Assembly (NCBI GenBank): GCA_000621765.1
Contig: JHXJ01000030.1
Span: forward strand, 1-38,084
Direction: 5' to 3'
Source: Ruminococcaceae bacterium AB4001
Lineage (GTDB): Bacteria; Bacillota; Clostridia; Saccharofermentanales; Saccharofermentanaceae
Length of the DNA stretch: 38,084 bases
Shown in pieces: positions 16,973 to 24,898 of this stretch. A model generated the notes under the pieces. It saw only the letters and a list, made by a program, of their open reading frames with translations. It ran no database searches and was not told the DNA's origin. The position numbers were made by a program, and so were the translations under genes. How positions within the stretch are numbered: position 1 is the first letter of the stretch; every line of letters begins with the position of its first letter.

Positions 16973-17863
16973 TCAGAAGCCGAGCAGCATTCTTAACTTT
17001 CCGAAGTAGAGAAGGAACATCATGAGAACTGCATAAAGCATGCATAAAGCGAGTAAGGCTTTATCGTGGAACAGTACTTCCGTCGGATCTCCGTCTGAAG
17101 TTTCCTTTTCGATATCCAGGCAGTATTTCAGCGTGATGAGAAGAACTATAGGGACAGTGAATAAGATCTTGTTGTTGCCGTAATGCTCGATCGTAGCGCT
17201 GTCCATAGTCCATAACGCATAGAATGTATTTGCCATAGCAAGGCACAGATACATGCTCTTATCAAGGAAGTTAAGGCTGTAGCCCTTAAGAACTTTCCTG
17301 GTATCGTTGGAACTCTCTGCTTTAAGTTCATTCCTGCGCTTTCCGAAAGCCATGAAGAATGAAAGGGTTATTACCGTAAGATAGAGCCATCCGGACACTT
17401 CGATGCCGGTAATAGCGGCGCCGTAAATGACCCTTATAAGAAATCCTGAGACAAGGATGGTTACATCAAGCAGAGGGATATTCTTAAGACCGAAGCTGTA
17501 GAGCAGGTTGATGACGACATAGGTCAGGATAAGCAGGAATGCATATATATTGAATATGAATGCGAAGCATAGTCCTGCAAGGATAAGACAGATCACTGCG
17601 GCAATGACTGCGGCTTTGACGGATACCTTTCCGCTTGCGACAGGTCTGTTCTTCTTTTTGGGGTGGAGAGTATCCCTGTCCTTGTCTTTTATGTCATTGA
17701 TGATGTAAATGGCGGAGGAAACAAGACAGAAAGCCGCAAACCCGATAATACAGTTCTTAAGTTTATCTGCAGCCAACAATTGTCCGCTGAATATTAAAGC
17801 GGCAAAGATCAGCACGTTCTTGATGTAGTGCTTGACCCTTATCAACTTCAGATAATCTTTCAT
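16973..17863 (-). CDS. UbiA-family decaprenyl-phosphate phosphoribosyltransferase-like protein
   Basis: Integral membrane prenyltransferase of the UbiA fold. The Asp-rich motif NDIKDKDRD is at residues 56-64, followed by HPKKKNRPVASG, and the C-terminal GDPTEVLFHDKAL segment is typical of decaprenylphosphoryl-phosphoribose synthases (Rv3806c type), which load phosphoribose from PRPP onto a polyprenyl phosphate. About nine helices; 296 residues, normal length. I chose ATG 17863, with GGAGG five bases upstream, over TTG 17875. It lies downstream of tRNA-Thr, separated by a terminator, and is convergent to the membrane protein gene with no spacer. Possible product: a pentose donor for a cell-surface glycan. 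Confidence 0.85.
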   Translation of the reverse strand: MKDYLKLIRVKHYIKNVLIFAALIFSGQLLAADKLKNCIIGFAAFCLVSSAIYIINDIKDKDRDTLHPKKKNRPVASGKVSVKAAVIAAVICLILAGLCFAFIFNIYAFLLILTYVVINLLYSFGLKNIPLLDVTILVSGFLIRVIYGAAITGIEVSGWLYLTVITLSFFMAFGKRRNELKAESSNDTRKVLKGYSLNFLDKSMYLCLAMANTFYALWTMDSATIEHYGNNKILFTVPIVLLITLKYCLDIEKETSDGDPTEVLFHDKALLALCMLYAVLMMFLLYFGKLRMLLGF

Positions 17864-17919
17864 CGTTTCCTCCAATTATTCAGATACGAAAATATTGTAA
17901 TAGGAAAAATCAAATATAT

Positions 17920-17962
17920 AAAGGGCTTTCACGAAAGTCCGAGACGTTCACGAAAGCCCTTT
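17920..17962 (-). terminator. Terminator of tRNA-Thr
   Basis: An 11-bp perfect inverted repeat, AAAGGGCTTTC at 17920-17930 and its complement at 17952-17962, lies 7 bp downstream of the tRNA on the minus strand. It is followed, in the minus direction, by an A/T-rich stretch ending in TTTGATTTTT. Confidence 0.75.
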
Positions 17963-17969
17963 AGATTGC

Positions 17970-18044
17970 TGGAGCCAAAGGCGGGAATCGAACCCGCGAC
18001 CTATTCATTACGAGTGAATTGCTCTACCCCTGAGCCACTTTGGC
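17970..18044 (-). tRNA. tRNA-Thr (anticodon CGU)
   Basis: Cloverleaf on the minus strand: acceptor GCCAAAG pairing CTTTGGC, D-arm GCTC-AGGGGTAGA-GC, anticodon stem ATTCA/TGAAT with loop CTCGTAA (anticodon CGT, reads ACG), T-arm GCGGG-TTCGATT-CCCGC, and an encoded CCA end. It has its own consensus promoter just upstream and a terminator just downstream. Confidence 0.95.
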
Positions 18045-18054
18045 GCGCCCTAAA

Positions 18055-18083
18055 AATATACCCATTTGGTTCATAAGTGTCAA
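18055..18083 (-). promoter_or_regulatory. Promoter of tRNA-Thr
   Basis: On the minus strand, TTGACA (18083-18078), a 17-bp spacer and TATATT (18060-18055), placing the start a few bases from the mature tRNA 5' end at 18044. Confidence 0.85.
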
Positions 18084-18110
18084 GTAAGTGCGAAGTATTC
18101 CAGATAAGAA

Positions 18111-18119
18111 TGATATAAT
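18111..18119 (+). promoter_or_regulatory. Extended -10 promoter for the solute-binding lipoprotein
   Basis: TGATATAAT (extended -10) ends 23 bp before ATG 18143; a weak -35 only. It is divergent from the tRNA promoter, with the two core elements about 30 bp apart. Confidence 0.65.
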
Positions 18120-18142
18120 CTGCATATCGGAGGAAATAACGG

Positions 18143-19525
18143 ATGAAGGCCTTCAGGATCGGCAGGAAATTAACAGGGATAGTGTTGTGCGTGTCATTGG
18201 CAGGCGCCCTGTTTTCAGGCTGCAAAAAAGGCGATGACATGTTTCCGTCGATAGCTCCGAGAGAGCAGGCGACCGAATCTTCGAAGGAAACCGACGAGAC
18301 TACCTTGCCCGTATCCGACGACGGTATCAGCCAGCTGAACGTCGCGCTGCCTTATTCTGACCTTACGGTACAGTGCCTTGCTTCCATGCTCTACTGCAAG
18401 AATAACGGGTTATGGGACAGTGCTGAGAACGGACTTACCGTCGATACTTCATATCTTTCTTCCGTTGCTACAGATTATGTGGTCACGAACATCGGCTGCG
18501 GAAGCACGGGCGCAAGCCTTGAAACGGTTAAATCCTGGATGGTTTCAGGGGAGGGGCCGGACCTTTTCCTCGCGCGCGACAGCCAGGCAGTATGGGAAAG
18601 CGGCTATGCCATGGAGCTCAATCAGTATCTTTCAGGCATTTCCTATCTGAATGCCCAGCAGATATACGCTGAGGCGCTGACAGCCGATTCTGAAGACGGT
18701 GTTTTCTATGCGGTCCCGCATTTCTGTTCAGCTGAGATAATAATGGGCAACACCGGGTTTATTCCGTCATCTACCGGCAAACTCCAGACAAAGTGCACGA
18801 CAGACGACCTGCAAAGCTACATCGAGGCGATCGGCAATGAATATTCCTGTGCCCCGTTCGCGTCGGCATACGAACTGATACCGTATCTGGGATCTGCCTT
18901 TAATGCTGACAAGCCGACTTCTTATATGGTCTTCGACGAATACCATAAGGACAGCGAGACCGCCGGTGAGATCATTTCCGGTGCATCAACATACATCAGG
19001 GATCTTTATTCTGATTCGCTTGCGATGGACCAGATAGAAGGGTCTGATCCTGTTTATTCAAGACAGGCTGCCCTGTGGGCAGGTTCTTCAGCGAACGTCA
19101 GGGCATGGTCCCAGTATTATCCGGAAAGCCTTTATCTTCTGCATCTGCCGTGTGATGACGCTTCAAATGTTGGAGTGCCGTATATAAGCACATATTCACT
19201 GTGCGTATCCAAAAATGCCTCCGACAGTGAGTTTGCGGCTGAGTTTGCTGCATTTATCTCTTTCGATTCCGATGCTCAGCTCCTCATTTACAGATTGGAG
19301 AATATGACCGGTCTGATGCCTCTTACCAGAAATGAAGCCGTCTGGGATCTGATCTCTGAAGACGAGCTTTTCGGACATATGGCATCTGATTTCAGACAGA
19401 CCATGGATAACGCCGTTTACTGTCCGGCATCTTATGACAGCGATTTATTTTCGAAGACACAGGAGTATACGGCAGAGTTCGTCAAAGGCGACAGCGAGTT
19501 TGAACCGGAGAAGTGCTATGGCTGA
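18143..19525 (+). CDS. Extracellular solute-binding-like lipoprotein
   Basis: Signal peptide with a lipobox-like end (LFSGC, Cys27), then a charged Ser/Thr-rich linker and a two-lobed periplasmic-binding-type domain. Recognisable features are the GEGPDLFLARDSQAVWESGYAMELNQY segment in parts (GPDLF near residue 135; YAMELNQYL), the YAVPHFCS hinge strand, and the late LCVSKNAS... AAEFAAFISF segment, as in family 1 sugar-binding proteins. No permease or ATPase is adjacent, so it is an orphan binding protein or a sensor accessory. Good Shine-Dalgarno (GGAGG) before ATG 18143. Its stop overlaps the next gene by 8 bp. Confidence 0.75.
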   Translation: MKAFRIGRKLTGIVLCVSLAGALFSGCKKGDDMFPSIAPREQATESSKETDETTLPVSDDGISQLNVALPYSDLTVQCLASMLYCKNNGLWDSAENGLTVDTSYLSSVATDYVVTNIGCGSTGASLETVKSWMVSGEGPDLFLARDSQAVWESGYAMELNQYLSGISYLNAQQIYAEALTADSEDGVFYAVPHFCSAEIIMGNTGFIPSSTGKLQTKCTTDDLQSYIEAIGNEYSCAPFASAYELIPYLGSAFNADKPTSYMVFDEYHKDSETAGEIISGASTYIRDLYSDSLAMDQIEGSDPVYSRQAALWAGSSANVRAWSQYYPESLYLLHLPCDDASNVGVPYISTYSLCVSKNASDSEFAAEFAAFISFDSDAQLLIYRLENMTGLMPLTRNEAVWDLISEDELFGHMASDFRQTMDNAVYCPASYDSDLFSKTQEYTAEFVKGDSEFEPEKCYG

Positions 19526-20603
19526 CATGATAGATCTACGTAAGATTCACATCGCGGACAGTTCTGAACTCCGTAAGAGGGGCCTGATGGAAGGCACTCT
19601 TAAGTTTATTGAGGATGATATCCGGTCATTTGGTACCGGAAGCCAGGGTGAGGCGCTGCTCGCATCCAAGGAAGGCGTCATTTATGCTCTCGTAAAGCTT
19701 TTCAGGCCGGACAGGAAGATGTGCAGGGCTCATGTCGAATTCGTGTTTACGAGTGATGCTAATGCCGACACGCAGAGCGGAGTCGTGGACGAGGTATTAA
19801 GGTACTGCTTCATGTCCGAGTACTATCACAAGGTTACTGTCATCTGTAACAGCGGAAATGAAGGCCTGGAAAGAATACTGAAAGGCGCAGGATTTAACCA
19901 GGAAGCAGTCCTCAAGGATGAAGTCAGGACTAAGAACGGCTTCGAGGCGGCAGGGTTATTTGCTATCCTTTCCTATGAATATCAGAAGTACAACATATGC
20001 TTTGTTCCTTTCGAGCGCGGAGTTGCTATGATCTCGGGCGGCAAGGATTACATAGACAGCGTAAAGCTTTTCCATTACGGACAGAAGTTAGAAGAACCTT
20101 TTGCACGCAATATCGCCGCCGGCTTAGGTCTTCTCGACTCAGAGGGCGGCCTTATCAGAAATGACGACGGCGAGTACAACATGGACGCCGAACAGCTTAA
20201 ATACATTCCTGATGAGCTCGCGAAAGCCTATGTCCAGCTTAAGGAATATTTCGAAAACATGAGAGCGTATTTTGACATCAAAGTCAGATTCTCAACGGGT
20301 ACTCCGTTCCAGAAGAAGGTCTGGAATGCGCTTAATTCCATTCCTTACGGCGGTACCGCAAGTTATGAGGATATAGCGCTCAAGCTTACTGACGGAAAGC
20401 TTGCAGAAGCCAGGAAGATTACAAGAGCTGTCGGAGCTGCCTGCTCGGATAACCCGGTCGCTGTGATAATCCCGTGCCACCGCGTCATCGGTAAGGACGG
20501 AAGCATCGTAGGCTATTCCGCAGGAATCGACATCAAGGACTATCTGCTGCTGCACGAGAGTTTTACGGCGGTCACACCGATCGTCATCAAGGAGGGAAGC
20601 TGA
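19518..20603 (+). CDS. GNAT-like domain fused to O6-methylguanine-DNA methyltransferase
   Basis: Two parts in 361 residues. Residues 1-155 resemble a GNAT N-acetyltransferase, best seen in the C-terminal strand region (GAGFNQEAVLKDEV ... LFAILSYEY). Residues about 160-250 form a linker or alkyltransferase N-domain, and 256-350 are the MGMT domain with the acceptor Cys320 in IPCHRVIG and the upstream PFQKKVWNAL and SIPYGGTASYEDIA helix-turn-helix. MGMT directly repairs O6-alkylguanine by suicide transfer. The frame extends upstream to 19434, but ATG 19518 has GGAG eight bases before it and overlaps the previous stop by only 8 bp. The substrate of the GNAT part is unknown. Confidence 0.88.
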   Translation: MADMIDLRKIHIADSSELRKRGLMEGTLKFIEDDIRSFGTGSQGEALLASKEGVIYALVKLFRPDRKMCRAHVEFVFTSDANADTQSGVVDEVLRYCFMSEYYHKVTVICNSGNEGLERILKGAGFNQEAVLKDEVRTKNGFEAAGLFAILSYEYQKYNICFVPFERGVAMISGGKDYIDSVKLFHYGQKLEEPFARNIAAGLGLLDSEGGLIRNDDGEYNMDAEQLKYIPDELAKAYVQLKEYFENMRAYFDIKVRFSTGTPFQKKVWNALNSIPYGGTASYEDIALKLTDGKLAEARKITRAVGAACSDNPVAVIIPCHRVIGKDGSIVGYSAGIDIKDYLLLHESFTAVTPIVIKEGS

Positions 20604-20604
20604 T

Positions 20605-21225
20605 TTGGCAAAACACGATAAGATCGAAGTTGGAGTCTCCACCATATTAAATCCGGTACCGGTCGTTATGATCTCTTCTGCCGGAAAAGACGGACGCCCG
20701 AACATCATGACCGCGGCGTGGGCAGGAACGGTCAATTCCGAACCGCCGATGATCTCGGTCAGCATCCGCAAGTCAAGATATTCACATAAGCTCATCTCGG
20801 AGACAGGTGAGTTTGTGGTAAACCTCGTCTCAAAATCCCTTTGCAAGGCCTGCGATTACTGCGGCGTCAGGGGCGGGGAGAACGAGGATAAGTTCAAGTC
20901 ATGTTCGCTTACTCCTGTTAAGGCTGAAGGCCTTGAGTATGCTTATGCGATAAAGGAAGCTCCGGTATCGATCTCCTGCGTTGTAAAGAGCGTGACCGAA
21001 TTAGGGTCACACGATATGTTCATAGGCGAGATAAAGAGCGTTACGGCAGATTCCTATCTGCTCGATGAGAACGGAAAGCTCTGTCTGGAGAATGCAAGAC
21101 TTGTCGCCTATAATCACGGAGAGTACTATCTCTTAGGTGAAAAACTCGGATTCTTCGGTTACTCGGTAGCCAAAGAGGACGTGATAAAGAGAAGAATGGG
21201 AAAGGATAACAAAGATAAGAAATGA
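20605..21225 (+). CDS. Flavin reductase-like domain protein
   Basis: FMN-binding split-barrel protein of the flavin reductase-like family. The N-terminal NPVPVVMISSAGKDGRPNIMTAAWAG segment (in pieces: NPVPVVMIS, RPNIMTAAWAG), the PPMISVSIRKSRYSHKLI strand-turn, and FVVNLVS are characteristic. These proteins reduce flavins or act as oxidoreductase partners; the substrate here is not evident. Start is TTG 20605 with GGAGGG eight bases upstream, only one base after the MGMT stop. A CDYCGVRGG segment has two nearby cysteines, common in clostridial members. The next gene starts within its stop codon. Confidence 0.9.
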   Translation: MAKHDKIEVGVSTILNPVPVVMISSAGKDGRPNIMTAAWAGTVNSEPPMISVSIRKSRYSHKLISETGEFVVNLVSKSLCKACDYCGVRGGENEDKFKSCSLTPVKAEGLEYAYAIKEAPVSISCVVKSVTELGSHDMFIGEIKSVTADSYLLDENGKLCLENARLVAYNHGEYYLLGEKLGFFGYSVAKEDVIKRRMGKDNKDKK

Positions 21226-21785
21226 AGTTTATCAGAATCGAAAAAGTCCACGAGGGACGCTTTATTACAACATATAACGCAGAGTATGAGACCGAACTCG
21301 GTAACCGCAAGATCTACGAGATGGTCTCAAGAGATAAGAATATAAAGACACTTGAAGATATTAAGCGTGCTAAATGCGATGCCGTCGTCCTCATAATCAC
21401 GAGCGCTGACGGAGAGAAGATCCTTCTTAATAAAGAATACAGAATGGCAGTCGGAGGCTTTGCCTACAATTTCCCGGCCGGCCTCATCGATGAGGGTGAA
21501 TCACCTGATGTTGCCGCAGCAAGAGAGCTCTGGGAAGAGACGGGATTAAAGCTCATCTCGATCGATGAAGTCTTGCCGATGAGCTTTTCGGGCGTGGGGA
21601 TCACAAACGAGAAGTCATGCTGTGTCTTGGGTAAAGCCGAAGGAGAGTTTGCTCCGAGCACTTCCGATGAAGAGGAGCTTGAAGCACGCTGGTATACAAA
21701 GGATGAAGTAAGAGAACTTCTTAAGACTTCTTCCTCGTTTGCAGCCAGGACCCAGGCATTCTGTTATTTCTGGGCAAAAAACTGA
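21222..21785 (+). CDS. Nudix hydrolase (ADP-ribose pyrophosphatase-like)
   Basis: Hydrolyses a nucleoside diphosphate-linked compound. The Nudix box is complete (GLIDEGESPD... RELWEETGL: G-x5-E-x7-REL-x-EE-x-G). The segment before it (EYRMAVGGFAYNFPAG) and the following SxGxxxE part fit the ADP-ribose pyrophosphatase branch, but the exact substrate cannot be told. ATG 21222 overlaps the preceding stop (ATGA). It is the last gene of the 18143-21785 group; no terminator was seen before the next promoter at 21808. Confidence 0.9.
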   Translation: MKFIRIEKVHEGRFITTYNAEYETELGNRKIYEMVSRDKNIKTLEDIKRAKCDAVVLIITSADGEKILLNKEYRMAVGGFAYNFPAGLIDEGESPDVAAARELWEETGLKLISIDEVLPMSFSGVGITNEKSCCVLGKAEGEFAPSTSDEEELEARWYTKDEVRELLKTSSSFAARTQAFCYFWAKN

Positions 21786-21807
21786 ATCATCTGACAAGTA
21801 AAAATAC

Positions 21808-21836
21808 TTGACACGCCTCTTCTGCTTTGTTATTAT
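21808..21836 (+). promoter_or_regulatory. Consensus promoter of the ylxM-ffh operon
   Basis: TTGACA (21808-21813), a 17-bp spacer, then TATTAT (21831-21836). It lies 33 bp before ylxM and probably drives ylxM, ffh, rpsP, khpA and rimM. Confidence 0.9.
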
Positions 21837-21869
21837 GTGCAGGCTGAATTATGGGAGGCTTGCCTTTAA

Positions 21870-22196
21870 ATGCGTGAAAAGTCAGTAAGAACAGACCTTT
21901 TGCTCGATTTCTACGGCAATCTTCTCACGCCCAAGATGAGGCGCACCTGTGAGAGTTACTATAACGACGATCTGACTCTGGCTGAGATAGCCGAGGCAGA
22001 GGGCATCTCAAGGCAGGGAGTGCATGATACTGTCAAAAGGGCGGAAAAGCAGCTTGAAGAGTACGAGGAGAAGTTAGGTCTCCTTAAGCTTTTCGAGAAG
22101 CAGCAGGCAAGAGCAAAGAGAGCACTGGCTCACCTTAACAGCGGTGATACCGCAAAGGCTGCCAGAGAGCTTGAAGAATTGATAGAGGAAATGTAA
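21870..22196 (+). CDS. ylxM: YlxM-family putative DNA-binding protein
   Basis: Small helix-turn-helix protein (108 residues, typical) resembling sigma-70 region 4, always found beside ffh in Bacillota. The core is LLDFYGNLLTPKMRRTCESYY ... LAEIAEAEGISRQGVHDTVKRAEKQL, followed by a charged C-terminal coil. It is thought to be associated with the signal recognition particle system; its precise role is not settled. ATG 21870; four bases separate it from ffh. Confidence 0.95.
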   Translation: MREKSVRTDLLLDFYGNLLTPKMRRTCESYYNDDLTLAEIAEAEGISRQGVHDTVKRAEKQLEEYEEKLGLLKLFEKQQARAKRALAHLNSGDTAKAARELEELIEEM

Positions 22197-22200
22197 CAAG

Positions 22201-23736
22201 GTGTTTGAGAGCTTATCGCAAAAGCTTCAGAATATAACTTCAAAGATGCGCGGCAAGGCTCGCGTAAGTGATAGCGACCTCAAGGAAATGATGCGTGAGA
22301 TACGAATGGCTCTTCTCGAGGCCGACGTCAATTACAGCGTAGTCAAGGAATTCGTCGCTGACATGAACGAGAAGTGCAAGGGCGCCGATGTCCAGGAGTC
22401 TTTCACTCCGGGCCAGCAGATCGTAAAGATCGTAAGAGATTCACTTACCGAACTCTTAGGCGGCGAAGAGGGCGAAGAAAAGCTCAAAGTTTCCGATACA
22501 GGATTCAATACGATAATTCTCTACGGTCTCCAGGGTGCAGGTAAGACGACTACGGCCGCAAAGCTTGCAAAGCTCCTGAAAGAGAACGGCAAGAAGCCGA
22601 TGGTCGTTTCCGTTGACGTTCACAGACCGGCCGCAGCCCAGCAGCTCAAGGTTTTGAGTGATGCAGTAGGCGTCGACTGCTATATCGATTCTGAAGAGAA
22701 GGATGCCGTTAAGATCGCTAGAGACGGTGAAGGTAAAGCAAGATACATGCTTTGCAATTACCTCATCATAGATACAGCAGGACGTACAGTTGCCGACGAA
22801 GAGCTCATGGAAGAGCTGCGTGATATCGCAAATGCAGTCAATCCTACCGAAAAGCTCCTCGTAGTCGACGCGATGATCGGTCAGGAAGCGGTCAATGTAG
22901 CACAGCTCTTCGAGCAGAACATCGGCATGGACGGCTTCATCATGACGAAGCTCGACGGTGACGCAAGAGGCGGTGCTGCACTCTCCATCAGAAAGCTTAC
23001 TAACAAGCCTATCAAATACATCTGTACAGGTGAGAAGGTTGATGCCATCGAGCGTTTCTATCCCCAGAGAATGGCGGACAGGATCCTCGGAATGGGCGAT
23101 GTTGTCAGCCTGATCGAAAAGGCCCAGGCTAGCATCGATGAGGAAGAAGCAAGGAAGACCATGGAACGCATGATGGGCAGTTCCTATAACCTTGATGACC
23201 TCTATGACCAGTTTGCACAGATGAAGAAGATGGGATCTCTTAAAGATCTCGTCGGAATGATGCCCGGAGCTGCCGGAAAGATCAATGAAGAAGATCTTGA
23301 CGATAAGATCGTTGACAGACAGATGGCGATCATCTCTTCCATGACAAAGAAGGAGAGAAGAGCACCAAATATCCTGAATGCCAGCAGAAGAAAGAGAATT
23401 GCCGCAGGTGCCGGAGTACAGGTATCTGATGTAAATAAGCTCATCACCCAGTATGAGCAGACAGCCAAGCTGATGAAGCAGTTCAGCAACGGCAAGGGCG
23501 GATTCAAGATGCCCAAGGGATTCGCTAAGCAGGCTGCAAAGATGGGCCTCAAAGGCGGCATGGGCAATATGGGCATGGGAGACATGTCAGGATTGTCCGG
23601 TATGTCAGGCATGGGTACAGGATTCCCCCAGGGTCTGGGAAGCCTGTCGGCTCCAAGAGATACAGGCGATGATGATGTAGCCCAGATCCCGACAGGAAGA
23701 CGCGACCGCAAGAAGAAGCGCAAGGGCAGAAGATAA
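22201..23736 (+). CDS. ffh: Signal recognition particle protein Ffh
   Basis: SRP54 GTPase that, with the SRP RNA and FtsY, targets nascent membrane and secreted proteins. An N-terminal four-helix bundle (1-90) is followed by the GTPase domain, with P-loop GLQGAGKTTTAAKL, DVHRPAAAQQL, DTAGR and TKLDGDARGG. The Met-rich M domain (about 310-430) contains the SRP RNA-binding GAGVQVSDVN loop. At 511 residues it is longer than Bacillus Ffh (about 446) because of a Gly/Met-rich low-complexity tail from about residue 445. Start is GTG 22201. The gene for the SRP RNA is not in this window. Confidence 0.97.
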   Translation: MFESLSQKLQNITSKMRGKARVSDSDLKEMMREIRMALLEADVNYSVVKEFVADMNEKCKGADVQESFTPGQQIVKIVRDSLTELLGGEEGEEKLKVSDTGFNTIILYGLQGAGKTTTAAKLAKLLKENGKKPMVVSVDVHRPAAAQQLKVLSDAVGVDCYIDSEEKDAVKIARDGEGKARYMLCNYLIIDTAGRTVADEELMEELRDIANAVNPTEKLLVVDAMIGQEAVNVAQLFEQNIGMDGFIMTKLDGDARGGAALSIRKLTNKPIKYICTGEKVDAIERFYPQRMADRILGMGDVVSLIEKAQASIDEEEARKTMERMMGSSYNLDDLYDQFAQMKKMGSLKDLVGMMPGAAGKINEEDLDDKIVDRQMAIISSMTKKERRAPNILNASRRKRIAAGAGVQVSDVNKLITQYEQTAKLMKQFSNGKGGFKMPKGFAKQAAKMGLKGGMGNMGMGDMSGLSGMSGMGTGFPQGLGSLSAPRDTGDDDVAQIPTGRRDRKKKRKGRR

Positions 23737-23805
23737 AGTCGATCCCGTCATCTAACAATGACGTTGATTATAAAAAAACAAAACATATTTTGGAGGAAAA
23801 CAAAA

Positions 23806-24048
23806 ATGGCAGTTAAGATTCGTTTAAGAAGAATGGGTAAGAAAAAGGCACCTTTCTATCGTGTAGTTGTTGCTGACGGCAGATACCCCAGAGATGGTCG
23901 TTTCATCGAGGAGATCGGCTACTATGATCCCATGAAGGAAACAGACAGCGTTAAGATCGACAGCGAAGCAGCAAAGAAGTGGATCGCTAACGGAGCACAG
24001 CCCACAGATACTGTAAAGTCTCTTCTTAAGAAGCAGGGCATCATCTGA
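23806..24048 (+). CDS. rpsP: 30S ribosomal protein S16
   Basis: Complete S16 (80 residues) of the small ribosomal subunit: [20 protein letters not shown] and YDPMKE motifs. I chose ATG 23806 with GGAGG upstream; an open frame upstream to 23758 has no support. 69 bp after ffh. Confidence 0.98.
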   Translation: MAVKIRLRRMGKKKAPFYRVVVADGRYPRDGRFIEEIGYYDPMKETDSVKIDSEAAKKWIANGAQPTDTVKSLLKKQGII

Positions 24049-24097
24049 TCTATATCAGTTGAAGGCACTACTAGAATAATAGGAAGGAGAGCTTTAT

Positions 24098-24328
24098 ATG
24101 GACGATTTATTGGTTTATATCGCCAGGGAACTTGTCAGTAATCCCGATGAGGTAAACGTAAAGAAGACAGAGCGCGGAAACACTGTTGTTTTCGAGCTGT
24201 CCGTTGCTCCCGAAGATACAGGAAAGATTATCGGCAAGAACGGTAAGAGAGCTCAGGCTATCCGTTCGATAATGAAGGCTAAATACCTCAAGGAAGGTAA
24301 GCGGGTTATAGTCGATATAGTAGGCTGA
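24098..24328 (+). CDS. khpA: KH-domain RNA-binding protein KhpA (YlqC)
   Basis: 76-residue KH-domain protein that binds RNA and, in related Bacillota, works with KhpB (EloR) in cell elongation. The KH GxxG loop is IGKNGKRA, near residue 50. A strong Shine-Dalgarno (AGGAGAG) precedes ATG 24098. It lies between rpsP and rimM in the conserved order. Confidence 0.95.
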   Translation: MDDLLVYIARELVSNPDEVNVKKTERGNTVVFELSVAPEDTGKIIGKNGKRAQAIRSIMKAKYLKEGKRVIVDIVG

Positions 24329-24333
24329 TTCTT

Positions 24334-24861
24334 TTGGATAAACTCATCATTATAGGAAAGATAACCGGCGCGCACGGCGTCCGCGGGGAACTCAAAGTGT
24401 TCCCTCTTACGGACGACCCGCGCCGTTTCCTTAAACTTAAGGAATGCATCATCTGCGGGCAGAAATTTGAGAAGCCCGAAGATAAAGTGTGCTCATCTGC
24501 AAGGATCGACAGGGACAATGTCCTCGTCAGGCTCGCAGGCGTGGATGACAGGGATAAGGCAGAACTTTTGCGAGGCAGATTTATCGCCGTTACAAGGGAT
24601 AATGCCGTTAAATTGAAAAAAGACAATTATTTCATCACTGACCTCAAAGGTCTTAAAGTGATAGATGACACCAGGGGCGACATAGGTACGGTTACGGACT
24701 GTTTCCCGACCGGTCCCCAGTTCACTCTTGAGATAAAGCGCGAAAATAAAAAGAAGGATCTCATGCTTCCGTTCGTCAAGGTATACTGCTATGAAGTCAA
24801 TATCGACGAGGGGTATATCAAGTGCAGGCTGCCTGAAGGTCTTTACGAGTTATATGAATAA
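24334..24861 (+). CDS. rimM: Ribosome maturation factor RimM
   Basis: Assists 30S head maturation by binding S19. The N-terminal domain starts GKITGAHGVRGELKV and has PLTDDPRRF; the C-terminal PRC-barrel has PTGPQFTLEI and the LPFVKVY segment. 175 residues, normal. The start is TTG 24334, five bases after khpA, with no better alternative in frame. In most Bacillota trmD follows directly; here a different set of genes does. Confidence 0.96.
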   Translation: MDKLIIIGKITGAHGVRGELKVFPLTDDPRRFLKLKECIICGQKFEKPEDKVCSSARIDRDNVLVRLAGVDDRDKAELLRGRFIAVTRDNAVKLKKDNYFITDLKGLKVIDDTRGDIGTVTDCFPTGPQFTLEIKRENKKKDLMLPFVKVYCYEVNIDEGYIKCRLPEGLYELYE

Positions 24862-24864
24862 CAG

Positions 24865-24885
24865 CTGAAACCTCTAAGGTTTCAG
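24865..24885 (+). terminator. Hairpin at the rimM/glycosyltransferase junction
   Basis: Perfect 9-bp stem CTGAAACCT and its complement around a 3-base loop, four bases after the rimM stop. The following sequence (GACAGATTTGTTT) is only weakly T-rich, so termination would be partial. The 3' arm shares the AG of the AGGA that is the best ribosome-binding site of the next gene (24884-24887), so it could also limit translation. Confidence 0.5.
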
Positions 24886-24898
24886 GACAGATTTGTTT

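Noticed and set aside
19434..19517. Upstream extension of the GNAT-MGMT gene
   Set aside because: Overlaps the solute-binding gene with no Shine-Dalgarno; ATG 19518 has a good one and fits the domain.
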